This document shows positions 1 to 9,308 of a stretch of DNA of 60,487 bases, piece after piece. A model generated the notes under the pieces. It saw nothing but the letters and a program-made list of their open reading frames with translations, was not told the origin of the DNA and did no database searches. Position 1 is the stretch's first letter. The number at the start of each line of letters is the position of its first letter. Source of the DNA: Alphaproteobacteria bacterium. GTDB taxonomy: Bacteria > Pseudomonadota > Alphaproteobacteria > MPNO01 > UBA830. Location: contig JAJEBT010000088.1 of assembly GCA_022822405.1 (NCBI GenBank), positions 1 to 60,487 on the forward strand. Direction: 5' to 3'. Both the position numbers and the translations under genes were made by a program.

Positions 1-672
1 GACCTCAAGCCGGCTGCCGGCATGCTGCGCATGAAGAAGGACATGGCCGGCGGAGCCCACGCGCTGGGGCTCGCCCACCTGATCATGGCCCTCGAGGTGC
101 CCGTCCGCCTGCGCGTGCTCGTGCCGGCGGTCGAGAACAGCGTCGCCGGCAATGCCGTTCGCCCGCTCGACGTGATCCGGACGCGCAAGGGGATTACCGT
201 CGAAGTCGGGAACACCGACGCCGAGGGCCGCCTCATCCTGTGCGACGCTCTCTCGGAGGCGGGCCGCGAAAAGCCCGATCTGATCGTCGATTTCGCGACC
301 CTGACCGGCGCCGCGCGGGTCGCGCTCGGCGCCGAGCTGCCGGCGCTGTTCTGCAATGACGACACGCTTGCCGAAGACCTTCTGGCGGCGGGCGGGGAGG
401 TCGAGGATCCGCTGTGGAGGCTGCCTCTGTGGAAACCCTACCGGCGGCTTCTCGACAGCAAGGTGGCCGACATCTCGAACGTCTCCGAGGGCGGTTTCGC
501 CGGCGCGATCACGGCCGCCCTCTATCTCGAGGAGTTCGTCGATCCCGCCACGCCCTGGGCGCATTTCGATCTCATGGCGTGGAACCAGTCCGAGCGGCCC
601 GGGCGCCCTGTCGGCGGCGACGCGCAGGGCCTGCGCGCCGTGTTCGAATACATCGAAAGGCGGTTTCGCTGA
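1..672 (+). CDS. pepA: Leucyl aminopeptidase (M17), 3' part
   Basis: This is the C-terminal part of a cytosolic M17 leucyl aminopeptidase, a two-metal enzyme that removes N-terminal residues from peptides. The reading frame is open from base 1, so the N-terminal domain and true start lie outside the window. The M17 signature NTDAEGRL is present near residue 75 of the visible part, preceded by the metal and substrate region KKDMAGGAH and followed by the conserved DFATLTGA segment. The protein ends at ...RRFR. An aldehyde dehydrogenase follows on the same strand after about 210 bp. Family assignment is certain; exact substrate range cannot be told. Confidence 0.95.
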   Translation, partial: DLKPAAGMLRMKKDMAGGAHALGLAHLIMALEVPVRLRVLVPAVENSVAGNAVRPLDVIRTRKGITVEVGNTDAEGRLILCDALSEAGREKPDLIVDFATLTGAARVALGAELPALFCNDDTLAEDLLAAGGEVEDPLWRLPLWKPYRRLLDSKVADISNVSEGGFAGAITAALYLEEFVDPATPWAHFDLMAWNQSERPGRPVGGDAQGLRAVFEYIERRFR

Positions 673-880
673 ACAGTCCTGCGGCGGCGCGATGCGCGCA
701 AGCGCCGCTCCGTCGCTGACGGCCGGACGCCGCCCGCGCGGCCTTTCGGGGCCGGCTCCGGACGCCCACGGGGCGCCGTTCGGCTGGACGGCTGCCGGCT
801 GTTGCGATAGGTTGCCGGCACTCCAGCAACGGCTGCGCGGGGCATACGCCATCGCCGTCGACAAACCACAGGAACAGTTC

Positions 881-2407
881 ATGGATACCTATCAGCTCTA
901 TATCGGCGGCGAGTTTGTCGACGCCACGGACGGTGCCGCAAAGCCGACCGTCAACCCCTTCAACGGCGAGCCAGTCGCCATGATTCCGGTGGCCGGGGAA
1001 GGCGACGCGCGCGCCGCGATCGCCGCCGCGCGCAAGGCGTTTGACGAGGGCCCGTGGCCGCACATGTCGGGCGAGGAGCGTTGCGAGATCATTTCCACGC
1101 TGTCGGCGAAGATGAAGGAGCGCCAGAAGGATCTGGCGCGGATCGAGTCCGTTGATTCCGGCGGCACCATCGCCAAGACCGGCGCCGATGCCTATCTCGC
1201 CCAGCGTCAGATGGGGTATTTCGGCGAGATGGCGAAGAAGTACAACGCCGAACCCCGCGAGATCGAGGGCATGTCGCGCCCCGGCCGCTCCTACAACTAC
1301 ACGATCAGGGAACCGATCGGCGTGTGCGCGTCGATCATTCCTTGGAATTTCCCGCTGATGATGGCGGTGTGGAAACTCGGTCCGGCGCTCGCCACCGGAA
1401 ACACGATCGTGCTCAAGCCGGCCACCGACACGCCGCTGTCGGCCATGGAGCTCGCGCGCATCGTCGACGAATGCGGATTCCCGGAGGGGGTTGTCAACAT
1501 CATCACCGGACCGGGCGGCCTCATCGGCGAGGTCATGACCACCAGCCCGGATGTCGACAAGGTCGCCTTCACGGGCTCGACCGAGGTCGGCCGCGAGATC
1601 ATGGCCAAGGCCTCGGGCACCCTGAAGAAGGTAACGCTCGAATGTGGCGGCAAGTCGGCGAACATCGTCCTCCACGACGCCAACTGGGACATTGCCGTCG
1701 ATGGCTCGATCTTCGCCTCCTTCTACCATCAGGGCCAGGTCTGCGAGTCGGGGACGCGGCTGCTGCTCCCGGCCGACCAGCATGACGACTTCGTCGCGAA
1801 GCTGGTGGACCGGCTCGAAGGACTGCCGATGGGGGACCCGCTGGATCCTGCGACCAAAGTCGGCCCGGTGGTGTCGCAAAACCACATGCGGACCGTTCTC
1901 GACTATATCGAGAAGGGCAAGGCCGAGGGGGCGACCCTCGCCTGCGGCGGCGAGCAGGCCACGGACGGCGACCTCGCGAAGGGCGCGTTCGTGAAGCCGA
2001 CCGTGTTCACCGACGTCACCAACGATATGACGATCGCCCAGGAGGAGATTTTCGGGCCCGTTCTCTGCGTCATGAAGTACAGCAGCGAGGACGAGGCGGT
2101 CGCTATCGCCAATGACTCGATCTTCGGGCTCGGCGGCGGCGTCTGGTCCGAGGACATCGACAGGGCGAGAGCGGTTGCGGGCAGGCTACGGACGGGAACC
2201 GTCTGGATCAATGACTGGCACCTGCTGTCCGAGCGCATGCCGTTTGGCGGTTACAAGCAGTCCGGCATCGGCCGCGAGTTTGGTGAGGAGGGCCTGAACG
2301 AGTACACCGAGGTGAAGTCGCTTCACGTCGATGACGCGCGGACCCGCGCGAACAAGCCGTGGTACGACATGCTGGTGCCGCGGGAGGAGGTCGGGGCCGA
2401 GGAATGA
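881..2407 (+). CDS. NAD(P)-dependent aldehyde dehydrogenase
   Basis: A 508-residue aldehyde dehydrogenase that would oxidise an aldehyde to a carboxylate with NAD(P). The catalytic Cys lies at about residue 288 (GQVCES) and the general base Glu at about 254 (LECGGKSAN). The oxyanion Asn is in PWNF near residue 156, and the nucleotide-binding segment FTGSTEVG is intact. Length is normal for the family. I chose the ATG at 881 because it follows an AGGAA-type ribosome binding site and starts at the usual MDTYQLYIGG N-terminus; the frame is open further upstream only by chance. The sequence resembles betaine-aldehyde/PuuC-like subfamilies, but the substrate is not determined. Confidence 0.93.
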   Translation: MDTYQLYIGGEFVDATDGAAKPTVNPFNGEPVAMIPVAGEGDARAAIAAARKAFDEGPWPHMSGEERCEIISTLSAKMKERQKDLARIESVDSGGTIAKTGADAYLAQRQMGYFGEMAKKYNAEPREIEGMSRPGRSYNYTIREPIGVCASIIPWNFPLMMAVWKLGPALATGNTIVLKPATDTPLSAMELARIVDECGFPEGVVNIITGPGGLIGEVMTTSPDVDKVAFTGSTEVGREIMAKASGTLKKVTLECGGKSANIVLHDANWDIAVDGSIFASFYHQGQVCESGTRLLLPADQHDDFVAKLVDRLEGLPMGDPLDPATKVGPVVSQNHMRTVLDYIEKGKAEGATLACGGEQATDGDLAKGAFVKPTVFTDVTNDMTIAQEEIFGPVLCVMKYSSEDEAVAIANDSIFGLGGGVWSEDIDRARAVAGRLRTGTVWINDWHLLSERMPFGGYKQSGIGREFGEEGLNEYTEVKSLHVDDARTRANKPWYDMLVPREEVGAEE

Positions 2408-2443
2408 CGGCGGAATGAGGTCGGGGCGGAGGCGCCCCGTGCC

Positions 2444-3394
2444 TCAGCCGTGGCGCGGCATCAGTGCCGCGGCATTGGCGCGGTCGATCGCGCGGCGCCG
2501 GTCGGCCGTCATCCCGTCCCAGCCGTCGAGACCGGCGGTTTCCGCCGCCACCTTGTCTTCCGAGATGTACGGGTAGTCGCTGCCGAACAGGATGCGTGAA
2601 GGATCGGCGACCGTGTGCAGTGCCGCAAGCGGCAGCGCGTCGCCGGACAGCGCCGTGTCGAACCAGAAACGGCGAATGCAGGCCATCGCACCTTCGGGAT
2701 AGTTGTCGCTGAAAGACGTCATGTTGTCGAACACGGCTATCCGGTGGGCGAGGAACGGCAGCGTTCCGCCGCTGTGCGAGAGTATGAAGCGTATGTTCGG
2801 CCAGCGCCGGACGACCCCCTTGAAGATCAGGTTCACGGCAACCTTGGTCGTCTCGAACGGATAGTCGATGAGCATGCGCGGGATGTCCCAGCCCTGCGCC
2901 TCGGTGCCCGGCGGATAGCAGGGGTGGATGAACACGACGGCGTTCCTGCGGTCGAGTTCGGCATAGAGCGGTTCGAAATCCGGATGGCCGACATAGCGAT
3001 CATCGACGCTGGTCAGCAAGGTGATCCCGTCCAGTCCGAGATCGTCATGAATCCGTGCGGTTTCGGCGACCGCCGCATCGATGTCGGGCAGGGGCAGGAA
3101 ACCGAACCCGCCGAACCTTCCGGAATGCCGGTGTGCGAGGTCGGCGAGAAAGTCGTTGCACTTTCGCGCCAGGTCCCTGGTCTTGGCGATGTCGCCGAAC
3201 CATATCCCCGGCGAGGTAAAGGAAAGGATCGCGGTGTCGATTCCGTGGGCCTCCATCAGCGCGAGGCTCTTCTCCGCAGTCCATTCCGGAAACCCCCGAT
3301 ACGCCGAGCCGGTGATCCCGGCCGCGCGCTGGGCCGCGATGTAGAAATCGGGAAGCACGTGATGATGAACGTCGATGCGGCCCGAACGGTCCAT
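2444..3394 (-). CDS. Amidohydrolase 2 family (ACMSD-like) hydrolase or decarboxylase
   Basis: A 316-residue TIM-barrel amidohydrolase of the ACMSD/gamma-resorcylate decarboxylase type, which act on aromatic or related carboxylates with one divalent metal. Metal ligands are visible as DVHHH at the N-terminus, FIHPC in the middle, LSHSGG, and GSDYP near the C-terminus. The start at 3394 (MDRSGRIDVHHH) places the metal motif at the expected position; the open frame extends upstream but with no homologous sequence. It is convergent with the aldehyde dehydrogenase. Decarboxylase and hydrolase members cannot be separated from sequence alone. Confidence 0.85.
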   Translation of the reverse strand: MDRSGRIDVHHHVLPDFYIAAQRAAGITGSAYRGFPEWTAEKSLALMEAHGIDTAILSFTSPGIWFGDIAKTRDLARKCNDFLADLAHRHSGRFGGFGFLPLPDIDAAVAETARIHDDLGLDGITLLTSVDDRYVGHPDFEPLYAELDRRNAVVFIHPCYPPGTEAQGWDIPRMLIDYPFETTKVAVNLIFKGVVRRWPNIRFILSHSGGTLPFLAHRIAVFDNMTSFSDNYPEGAMACIRRFWFDTALSGDALPLAALHTVADPSRILFGSDYPYISEDKVAAETAGLDGWDGMTADRRRAIDRANAAALMPRHG

Positions 3395-3602
3395 GCCTGT
3401 GTCCTCGCTACCGGTTGCGGTCTCGCCCCAGACTGTAACAGAAATCCGCGCTCGGCGGCTGCGCCGTCTTCCGGCGCGCGAACCCTTCCGGTCCCCGGAG
3501 CTTGCCGACGCTCCCGCCGGCTGAAACGCCGAACGTTGCCGGGCCGTTCGGGACGCTGCGCGGCCCACGATCGCACCGTCGCCGGAGACGGGCAGCTCTA
3601 TG

Positions 3603-3643
3603 GGTAAATTCGTGGATATCCTGTGGTAAAATCTGTGGGTATC
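3603..3643. repeat. Two imperfect direct repeats upstream of the alpha-CTD gene
   Basis: Within the 457-bp gap between the amidohydrolase and the alpha-CTD protein, GGTAAATTCGTGGATATC (3603-3620) is followed by GGTAAAATCTGTGGGTATC (3625-3643). The copies start 22 bp apart, close to two helical turns, which fits a protein-binding repeat. The rest of the gap holds no recognisable gene. Confidence 0.5.
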
Positions 3644-3851
3644 TCGAAGAGGCGCTGGATGACAGGAAACCTGTTGCGCCAAGATGCAGACGCTGCATGT
3701 CTGTTGGCAGGCTTGACCCACATGCGCCCGCACTGCCCCTTCCCGAAGGAATGGCCGTTCCGCATGGGCGGAAACATGACAGCTGCGCCCCGGCCCGACC
3801 ATGTTTCCATCGGCACGCCGGCCGGGCCGGGCGCAAGGCGCGAGAGCAGCC

Positions 3852-5684
3852 ATGGCGGATGACCCAAGGGCCAGAGAGCTTGATCGGTGGCTGCTGTTCG
3901 GGGTTCAGGGCCTCGGCCTCTCGTCCCGGTCCGCCGACTACATGCGGCGCAACGATATCGTCCGTATCGGCGATCTGGTGCAGAAGGCCGAAGAGGACAT
4001 GCTGCTTGCCGAGGATTTCGGCCGGAGATCGCTTGAAGAGGTCAGGAAAAAACTGGCCGGCATGGATCTGAGCCTGGAAATGAAGATCGGCGGCTGGTCC
4101 GCCGAGGATGCCGAAGACCGCCGGCTCGAAGCCCTCATTGCCGCCGGCCATGGCGCCGGAGACGCGCCCCCGGCTCCCGGCTCCGATGCGGCGGGACCGG
4201 ATCCGAAGGACCCGAACGGGCTTCTTCGGCTCTATTCCGTGAAGATCAAGGATCTGGATCTCTCGGTCCGGTCGACCAATTGCCTCCTCTATGCCGGCAT
4301 CAGGTTCATCGGCGATCTCGTGCAGAGGAAAGAGGCGGAGTTGCAGCGGATTCCGAAGTTTGGCGACAGTTCGCTGGGGGAAGTCAGGCAGATGCTCGAA
4401 GCCTTCGGCCTGCGGCTCGGGGTCAGGGCCGAGGGATGGTCGCCGGACTGGGCGAGCAGGCAGACCGGCATCGTTGCGCCGGCCTGGGGTCCGGAGATAC
4501 GCGCCGAGAGCGCGGACTCCTTCAAGGACGAGCTGCTTCTGGTAACGGCCCGGATCCTCCGCAAGTGGCCCAACAGGTACATGACCGTCGTTGCCTACCA
4601 CCAGCTGGATGGCGGGAGCCCCGTCACCTTGCGACAGATCGGTGCCAACGGACAACAGTACGGTTTCGGGAGATCCGTAACCAGGGCGCGTGTCGAGCAG
4701 ATCGTCTTCTCGGCCAGGGAACGGCTGGTCCGCAAGCGATCCAGGGTGCGATTCACACGCTGGCAGCCGGCCGTCGAGGCCGCCAAGGGGTCGCGCGTGC
4801 TCGCGGAAGAGGCGTTCGTGGCCCTGTTCGGATATGGCGGCGCCGAGGCCGCCTTCGGCCCGCGGAGGGGGTATCGCGCCCTGCAGCTGGTATCCGAGCT
4901 GTTCACGCTGGAATTTCCCTTCAGCCTTCTCTCCTTCGGCAACCGCGACGTGGTTGCCGCCGGCGACAGCCTTGCCGTTCGCGATGTCCACGGCGGGCTT
5001 CGCGATCTCGTGCGTGGCAGGCCCTATATCGAGACGGCAGGGGCGTGCGCGGCGCTCGGCTGCGACGGGGATCTCGCCGGGCTCGTCGTCGACCTCGATC
5101 CCCGCCTCGAGTTCCTCGATGATGCTGGGCGCTATGTCTGGAACCGGCCCCGCCTGCCGGTTGCGAGTTTCCGCAAGACGGGCAACCCGATCCTGTCCTG
5201 CCTGTGCAAGCTGTTTACGGTTTCGCTGCGCATTTCCAAGGCCGATGTCGTACAGGCAATGTCGAAACACAAGTCGGTCAGGCAGGCAATACCGATCCCG
5301 GTGCTCGAAGGCGTCGCCACGCGCTCGGGCCTGTTTTCGATAGACGGCGATTTCATATCGAAAAACCCCGGTCCCGATTTCGACGCCCTGGACCATATGG
5401 ATCTTGCGGTTCTCAAGACCATCGCAGCCAACGGCGAGGAAATTCCCAGCAACGTCCTCTACGGCGCGTTGCTGGAGTGCGGTTTTTCCAGAAACCAGGC
5501 GGCCGTGATCGTTGCCTACAGCCCGTTCCTGATGAATTTGCACCCGGGCCGGGGCAGGCGCCGCGGGGTGCACAAATTCCTGCTCGACTTTGCGGATCTC
5601 GACCTCGAGGCGCTTGAAGCGGCCTGGCGCGAGCGGTGGAGAGAACGCAGCCGCGGGAGAGCCGCCCCACCGTCGGTACGGTGA
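3852..5684 (+). CDS. Regulator with two RNAP alpha-CTD copies and a sigma4-like HTH
   Basis: A 610-residue protein assembled from transcription parts. Residues 15-82 form a first RNA polymerase alpha C-terminal domain copy. Residues 124-196 form a second, closer copy that retains the DNA-contacting arginine and asparagine (SVRSTNC, R140 and N143) and the IGDLVQR and FGDSSLGEV helices. Residues 240-295 resemble sigma-70 region 4 (LRQIGANG...SVTRARVEQI). The C-terminal 300 residues look alpha-helical with a possible winged-helix region (around 495-565) but are not recognised. There is no transmembrane segment. The start at 3852 gives MADDP; an in-frame ATG at 3801 is possible. It could bind UP-like DNA or compete with host alpha-CTD. 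It lies next to the secretion island, but on a separate unit. Confidence 0.8.
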   Translation: MADDPRARELDRWLLFGVQGLGLSSRSADYMRRNDIVRIGDLVQKAEEDMLLAEDFGRRSLEEVRKKLAGMDLSLEMKIGGWSAEDAEDRRLEALIAAGHGAGDAPPAPGSDAAGPDPKDPNGLLRLYSVKIKDLDLSVRSTNCLLYAGIRFIGDLVQRKEAELQRIPKFGDSSLGEVRQMLEAFGLRLGVRAEGWSPDWASRQTGIVAPAWGPEIRAESADSFKDELLLVTARILRKWPNRYMTVVAYHQLDGGSPVTLRQIGANGQQYGFGRSVTRARVEQIVFSARERLVRKRSRVRFTRWQPAVEAAKGSRVLAEEAFVALFGYGGAEAAFGPRRGYRALQLVSELFTLEFPFSLLSFGNRDVVAAGDSLAVRDVHGGLRDLVRGRPYIETAGACAALGCDGDLAGLVVDLDPRLEFLDDAGRYVWNRPRLPVASFRKTGNPILSCLCKLFTVSLRISKADVVQAMSKHKSVRQAIPIPVLEGVATRSGLFSIDGDFISKNPGPDFDALDHMDLAVLKTIAANGEEIPSNVLYGALLECGFSRNQAAVIVAYSPFLMNLHPGRGRRRGVHKFLLDFADLDLEALEAAWRERWRERSRGRAAPPSVR

Positions 5685-5758
5685 ACTGATCCCGGCAGCG
5701 CCATCGCGCATCGCCGCATCCGGCCCGGGGCCGCCGACCCGGCCGTTGGCGCGCCCGG

Positions 5759-5917
5759 TCAGGCGGCTTCCGGCATGACCATGTCCCGGAAGGGCGCTGT
5801 CTCCGGCGTCCCTCGGAGCAGCTTCCGCGCATGAGACGGATCTCCCCGCGCCGGTAGCCGATCGCCGGCAACCGCCAGCTGCAGGAAATCCGCGTCAGAC
5901 AGTGCCTGTCCGGCCAT
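5759..5917 (-). CDS. Possible 52-residue protein
   Basis: A short open frame starting MAGQALSDADF and ending in VMPEAA, lying between the alpha-CTD gene and the secretion locus on the opposite strand. No convincing ribosome binding site and no recognised family. It may be a small hypothetical gene or chance. Confidence 0.25.
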   Translation of the reverse strand: MAGQALSDADFLQLAVAGDRLPARGDPSHARKLLRGTPETAPFRDMVMPEAA

Positions 5918-6003
5918 AGATGTTCACTTTATGTTCTGCAGGCCATGTCCGCACACTCTCACGCTGCAACCCATGACGCCCGTCTCTCCGGGGCGATCGG
6001 TTC

Positions 6004-6648
6004 GTGAGCGCCGCCTCGCTCGCGGTCCGGCGGGCCGTCGGCCGGTTCGCATTCCATCGCGACCAGCATCACGGCTGGCGACGGGCGGCTGCCTGGCTGC
6101 TGGCATGCAACACGCTGACGGCGGCGGCGCTCGCCGCCTACATCCACCTTCATTCCACGGTCTACATCACGGTCGCCGCAACCGGCGACGGCCGATTGAT
6201 TCCGCTGACGCCGCTGGACGAGCCGGTGATGAGCGACGCGGCTCTCAAGAACTGGACCGTATCGGCCGTCACCGAGGCGTTCACCCTCGGCCATCATGAC
6301 TGGCGTCTCAGGCTGTCGAACCTGCGCGACAAGTTCACCGACGCTGGATACGAATCGTTCCTCGGCGGTCTTCGCGACAGCCTGTTTCTCGACCGCCTTC
6401 GCGACAATCACCAGGTCGCGTCCGCCGTTGCCCGTGGCGCGCCGGTGGTCACGGACATGCGCCGGTTCGAGGGCCGACTCGGATGGGCGGTCGAGTTTCC
6501 GATGCTGGTGACTTTCGCCGCCGGCACCCGCACGGTCAGCCGGAGCCTGATCGCGCAGGCGCTCGTCGTCCGCGTCCCCCTGTCCGAACGCCCTGCGGGT
6601 ATCGGCATCGCGCAACTGATCGCGACCAGGGAGGGAAAGCGCCGGTGA
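6004..6648 (+). CDS. dotI: DotI/IcmL/TraM-like inner membrane T4BSS component
   Basis: A 214-residue protein of the DotI/IcmL (IncI TraM) family, part of the inner-membrane core of type IVB secretion systems. It has one N-terminal transmembrane helix (about residues 27-48) followed by a periplasmic domain. The region after the helix, with LTPLDEPVMSDAALKNW, then AFTLGHHDW and RDKFTDAGYESFL, is typical of DotI. Start is GTG at 6004. It opens a tightly packed run of ten genes, and its stop overlaps the next start (GTGA). Confidence 0.85.
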   Translation: MSAASLAVRRAVGRFAFHRDQHHGWRRAAAWLLACNTLTAAALAAYIHLHSTVYITVAATGDGRLIPLTPLDEPVMSDAALKNWTVSAVTEAFTLGHHDWRLRLSNLRDKFTDAGYESFLGGLRDSLFLDRLRDNHQVASAVARGAPVVTDMRRFEGRLGWAVEFPMLVTFAAGTRTVSRSLIAQALVVRVPLSERPAGIGIAQLIATREGKRR

Positions 6649-7628
6649 TCCGTTCGCTCCGGCCAGTCCTTCCCCAGCTTGCCGCCATTGTCGTATCGAC
6701 GATGCCGGCTTTGCCCGCTATGTCGCAGGCCCCGGCGGAACAGGTTCCGTCCCCTCCGCCCCGCGCCGCCGGTCCGGCCGATCCGGATGTCTGGCCGCAG
6801 GATGCGGCTTCCGAACGTGACGTGGCGCGCCGGGCGCGCGCGGCGATGCCGTTCACCCAGGCGCAGCTCGAGATGATTGCGCGCCTTGTCGACCAGACGC
6901 GCCGGGCAACTGCGCATGGCGGCGGCGGACCGCCGGCCGGCCGCACGCGCCGCATACGGGCCGCTTCCGGGGCCGCGCCGGACATCCCCGCCATTTTGGT
7001 GCGGCGCGGCTACACGACGGCGATTTCCTTCACCGACATCACCGGGTCGCCCTGGCCGATAGAGGAGGTTCTGCTCGACCGTCGCTTTCTGCCCGCCGAC
7101 GACAGCACCGACACCGTCCGCGGCAGCCACCTCCTCTATGTGACGCCCCGCCAGCCATGGCTGCACGGCAATGCCGTGGTCAAGCTCGCCGGGCTGGAGA
7201 ATCCGCTGGTCATGACGCTCGGCGATGACGGCGAAAACGCGGATTTCCGTGTCGACATCCGCCTTGAACGGGCCGGGCCGAACGCCGACCCGGCGGCATT
7301 GACCCGCCCGGAAATTCGTCGTGCCGGCGATCCGCACCTTGCCGGACTGTTCTCGGGAACCATTCCTCCGGGGGCGGAGCGCCTGACGGTCGCCGGCGGC
7401 AGCGGCAGCGACCGTGCCTGGCGATTGGGGGACGAGCTTCTCCTGATCACGCCGCTCGTCGTGCTCTCGCCCGGCCCCTGGGCGGCGGAACGTTCCGGCC
7501 ACCGCTGGGCCTACCGCCTTCCCGACACGCCCTTTGCGCTCGCAACCCTGGACGGGCGGGAGACGCGTCTGGCGTTCCGCAGGGCCGGCAGCGCCGACGG
7601 AAGCAACGGGGCCGGCGATGCCAGATGA
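6645..7628 (+). CDS. dotH: DotH/IcmK/TraN-like outer-membrane core component
   Basis: A 327-residue exported protein of the DotH/IcmK family, which forms part of the outer membrane core ring of type IVB systems together with DotC and DotD. An N-terminal signal-like segment (about residues 7-25) is followed by a proline-rich linker. The C-terminal half carries the characteristic YTTAISFTDITGSPWPI, then LENPLVMTL. The GTG start overlaps the dotI stop by 4 bp, which argues for translational coupling. The partner lipoproteins DotC and DotD are not found in the window. Confidence 0.85.
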   Translation: MIRSLRPVLPQLAAIVVSTMPALPAMSQAPAEQVPSPPPRAAGPADPDVWPQDAASERDVARRARAAMPFTQAQLEMIARLVDQTRRATAHGGGGPPAGRTRRIRAASGAAPDIPAILVRRGYTTAISFTDITGSPWPIEEVLLDRRFLPADDSTDTVRGSHLLYVTPRQPWLHGNAVVKLAGLENPLVMTLGDDGENADFRVDIRLERAGPNADPAALTRPEIRRAGDPHLAGLFSGTIPPGAERLTVAGGSGSDRAWRLGDELLLITPLVVLSPGPWAAERSGHRWAYRLPDTPFALATLDGRETRLAFRRAGSADGSNGAGDAR

Positions 7629-8772
7629 CGCGCGTCCCAGGCGGCGGAGCCTGCCGCTGGCGGCCGGTTGCGCGTTGGCGGTCGCCCAGTTCGCGGCGCT
7701 GGCCGGACATGCACAGGTGCCGGACAACCGTGGCGTGAGGCTCAATCCCGACGATCCGGTGCCGCCAGCATACCGCGAAACGCTCGACGCGCGGGATTTC
7801 CAGAGGCTGAGCGGCGCGCGCGACAGGGGAGATTCCTATGTTCCCGTGCTGCAGGGAGACGGCCGCGCGCCGCTCGCGCCACCTGCCTCCGGGACGCGGC
7901 CTCGCACTCCGGCGCCGGCGCCGGCCGGGCGCGCCGCCGGGCGTATGCCGCCACCCTCGTCGTCGCCGGCTCGCCTCCGGGTGCCGGAGCCTTCGTACGA
8001 GCATGTCGACGGCCTTGCCTCGCACTCCGGCGGCGACCGTCTCTCGGAACTCCTCGGCGTGCTCCTCGAATCGTGGAGCCGGGTTCCGGAAATCGTTCGC
8101 GTGCGCTACCCGGCGGCTGCGGGCGGGGAGCGCGCGGTCGACGCCGTGCCGGAGGCCGCCGGTGCCGACGGTCGCAGGCCCGACGCCGTTACCGGCCTTG
8201 GCGCCGGCACGGGCTTCTATGCGCGCACGATGTATGCGGTGGAGTCGAACGTGCCTGGCCCGGTTTTCGTCGAGATCCTGGAGCCGCCGCTTGCCGGCGC
8301 CGTCGCCACGGGGGAATTTTCGATCGTCCGCGACCGTCTTGCGCTCCGTCTCCGCGAGATGCGCTACCGCGGGCGGCGCTACGCGATCGACGCCTGGGGC
8401 GTCGGGCCGGATTGCGCCTGTTACGGCATCGCCGGCGAGGTTGAGCCGCATTTCCTGTCGCGCGTGCTGCTTCCGGCGGCGGTCCGCTTTGCCGAGGGTT
8501 TCCTCGCCGCTGTCGGCCGGCCGGCGCAGACGGTGCATCTCGGCGACGGCGGCGTGATTCACGAGCGGCGCGCCGCCACCGCCCGCGCTGCCGCCCGCCA
8601 GGGGGCCGCGACCGCGCTCGGCACACTCGGCGAGGTTCTCTCGGAGACCGCGCCCAAGGGGCCCACGATACGCATTCCGCGCGACAGCGAGGTGATCGTG
8701 ACCCTGGCCGGCCCGCCGGCCCCGATGACCGGCCGGACGCCCCGTGAAGAGGCCCGCGATGACGGGAAATGA
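7618..8772 (+). CDS. dotG: DotG/IcmE/TraO-like (VirB10-type) channel component
   Basis: A 384-residue protein whose C-terminal half matches the VirB10/TrbI-like domain of DotG: FYARTMYAVESNVPGPV, PLAGAVATGEF, and the later FLSRVLLPAAVRFAEGFL. DotG spans the periplasm and links the inner and outer membrane complexes. The N-terminus has a hydrophobic segment (about residues 11-33) and a Pro/Ala-rich stretch (about 85-120). It is far shorter than Legionella DotG because it lacks the long repeat region, resembling conjugative TraO instead. It overlaps dotH by 11 bp. Confidence 0.82.
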   Translation: MPDDARPRRRSLPLAAGCALAVAQFAALAGHAQVPDNRGVRLNPDDPVPPAYRETLDARDFQRLSGARDRGDSYVPVLQGDGRAPLAPPASGTRPRTPAPAPAGRAAGRMPPPSSSPARLRVPEPSYEHVDGLASHSGGDRLSELLGVLLESWSRVPEIVRVRYPAAAGGERAVDAVPEAAGADGRRPDAVTGLGAGTGFYARTMYAVESNVPGPVFVEILEPPLAGAVATGEFSIVRDRLALRLREMRYRGRRYAIDAWGVGPDCACYGIAGEVEPHFLSRVLLPAAVRFAEGFLAAVGRPAQTVHLGDGGVIHERRAATARAAARQGAATALGTLGEVLSETAPKGPTIRIPRDSEVIVTLAGPPAPMTGRTPREEARDDGK

Positions 8773-9295
8773 CGCCGGGCAGGCGATGATTTCCCTGGTC
8801 CGCGACGTCGCGCCCGGGTTCGCGGCCATGATCGCCATCGTCTGCTACGTCCTGGCGCTCGCGGCGTTCCTCCAGGGCCTGTTCAGGCTGCTCCGGATGT
8901 CGAACGGCGGAAGCGGCGCGCCGGGCGGCTGGGGAGCGGTGCTGAGCTTCGTCATCGCCGCGATCATGGCCACGTTCCCGTCATGGCTCGATGCCGCCGG
9001 CAACAGCCTGTTCGGCGCGCCGCGTCCGCCGGCGTCCGCCGGTCTCGGCTATGGCGGCGGCGCGGCGGGCCATGACGCGCTGCTCGCCGCCGTCTTCACG
9101 ATCGTGAGGCTGGTCGGGTTGTGCGCCTTTCTCAAGGGCGTGTTCGTCCTGCGCGCGGCCGCCGACCACCGTCCGGGCGCCAGCACGGGCCGTGCCTGCG
9201 CACACATCGTCGGAGGCATCGGCGGCTGGCACATCACCGGCGTCATCAACGCGCTGCAGAACAGTCTCGGCGTCCAGGTTCTGCGTTTTTCATGA
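8759..9295 (+). CDS. IcmC/DotE-like (TraQ-type) inner membrane protein
   Basis: A 178-residue membrane protein with four predicted hydrophobic segments (about residues 20-42, 62-77, 108-128 and 145-165). The C-terminal block AHIVGGIGGWHITGVINALQ resembles the small IcmC/DotE/DotV membrane components of type IVB systems. The ATG at 8759 follows a good GAAGAGG ribosome binding site inside the end of dotG; a GTG at 8744 is possible. The collinear position after dotG supports the assignment. Which of IcmC, DotE or DotV it equals is uncertain. Confidence 0.65.
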   Translation: MTGNDAGQAMISLVRDVAPGFAAMIAIVCYVLALAAFLQGLFRLLRMSNGGSGAPGGWGAVLSFVIAAIMATFPSWLDAAGNSLFGAPRPPASAGLGYGGGAAGHDALLAAVFTIVRLVGLCAFLKGVFVLRAAADHRPGASTGRACAHIVGGIGGWHITGVINALQNSLGVQVLRFS

Positions 9296-9308
9296 AGGGA
9301 GAAGACCA

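Noticed and set aside
3408..5711. 767-codon minus-strand open frame opposite the alpha-CTD gene
   Set aside because: Antisense shadow; the plus-strand frame has clear alpha-CTD sequence.
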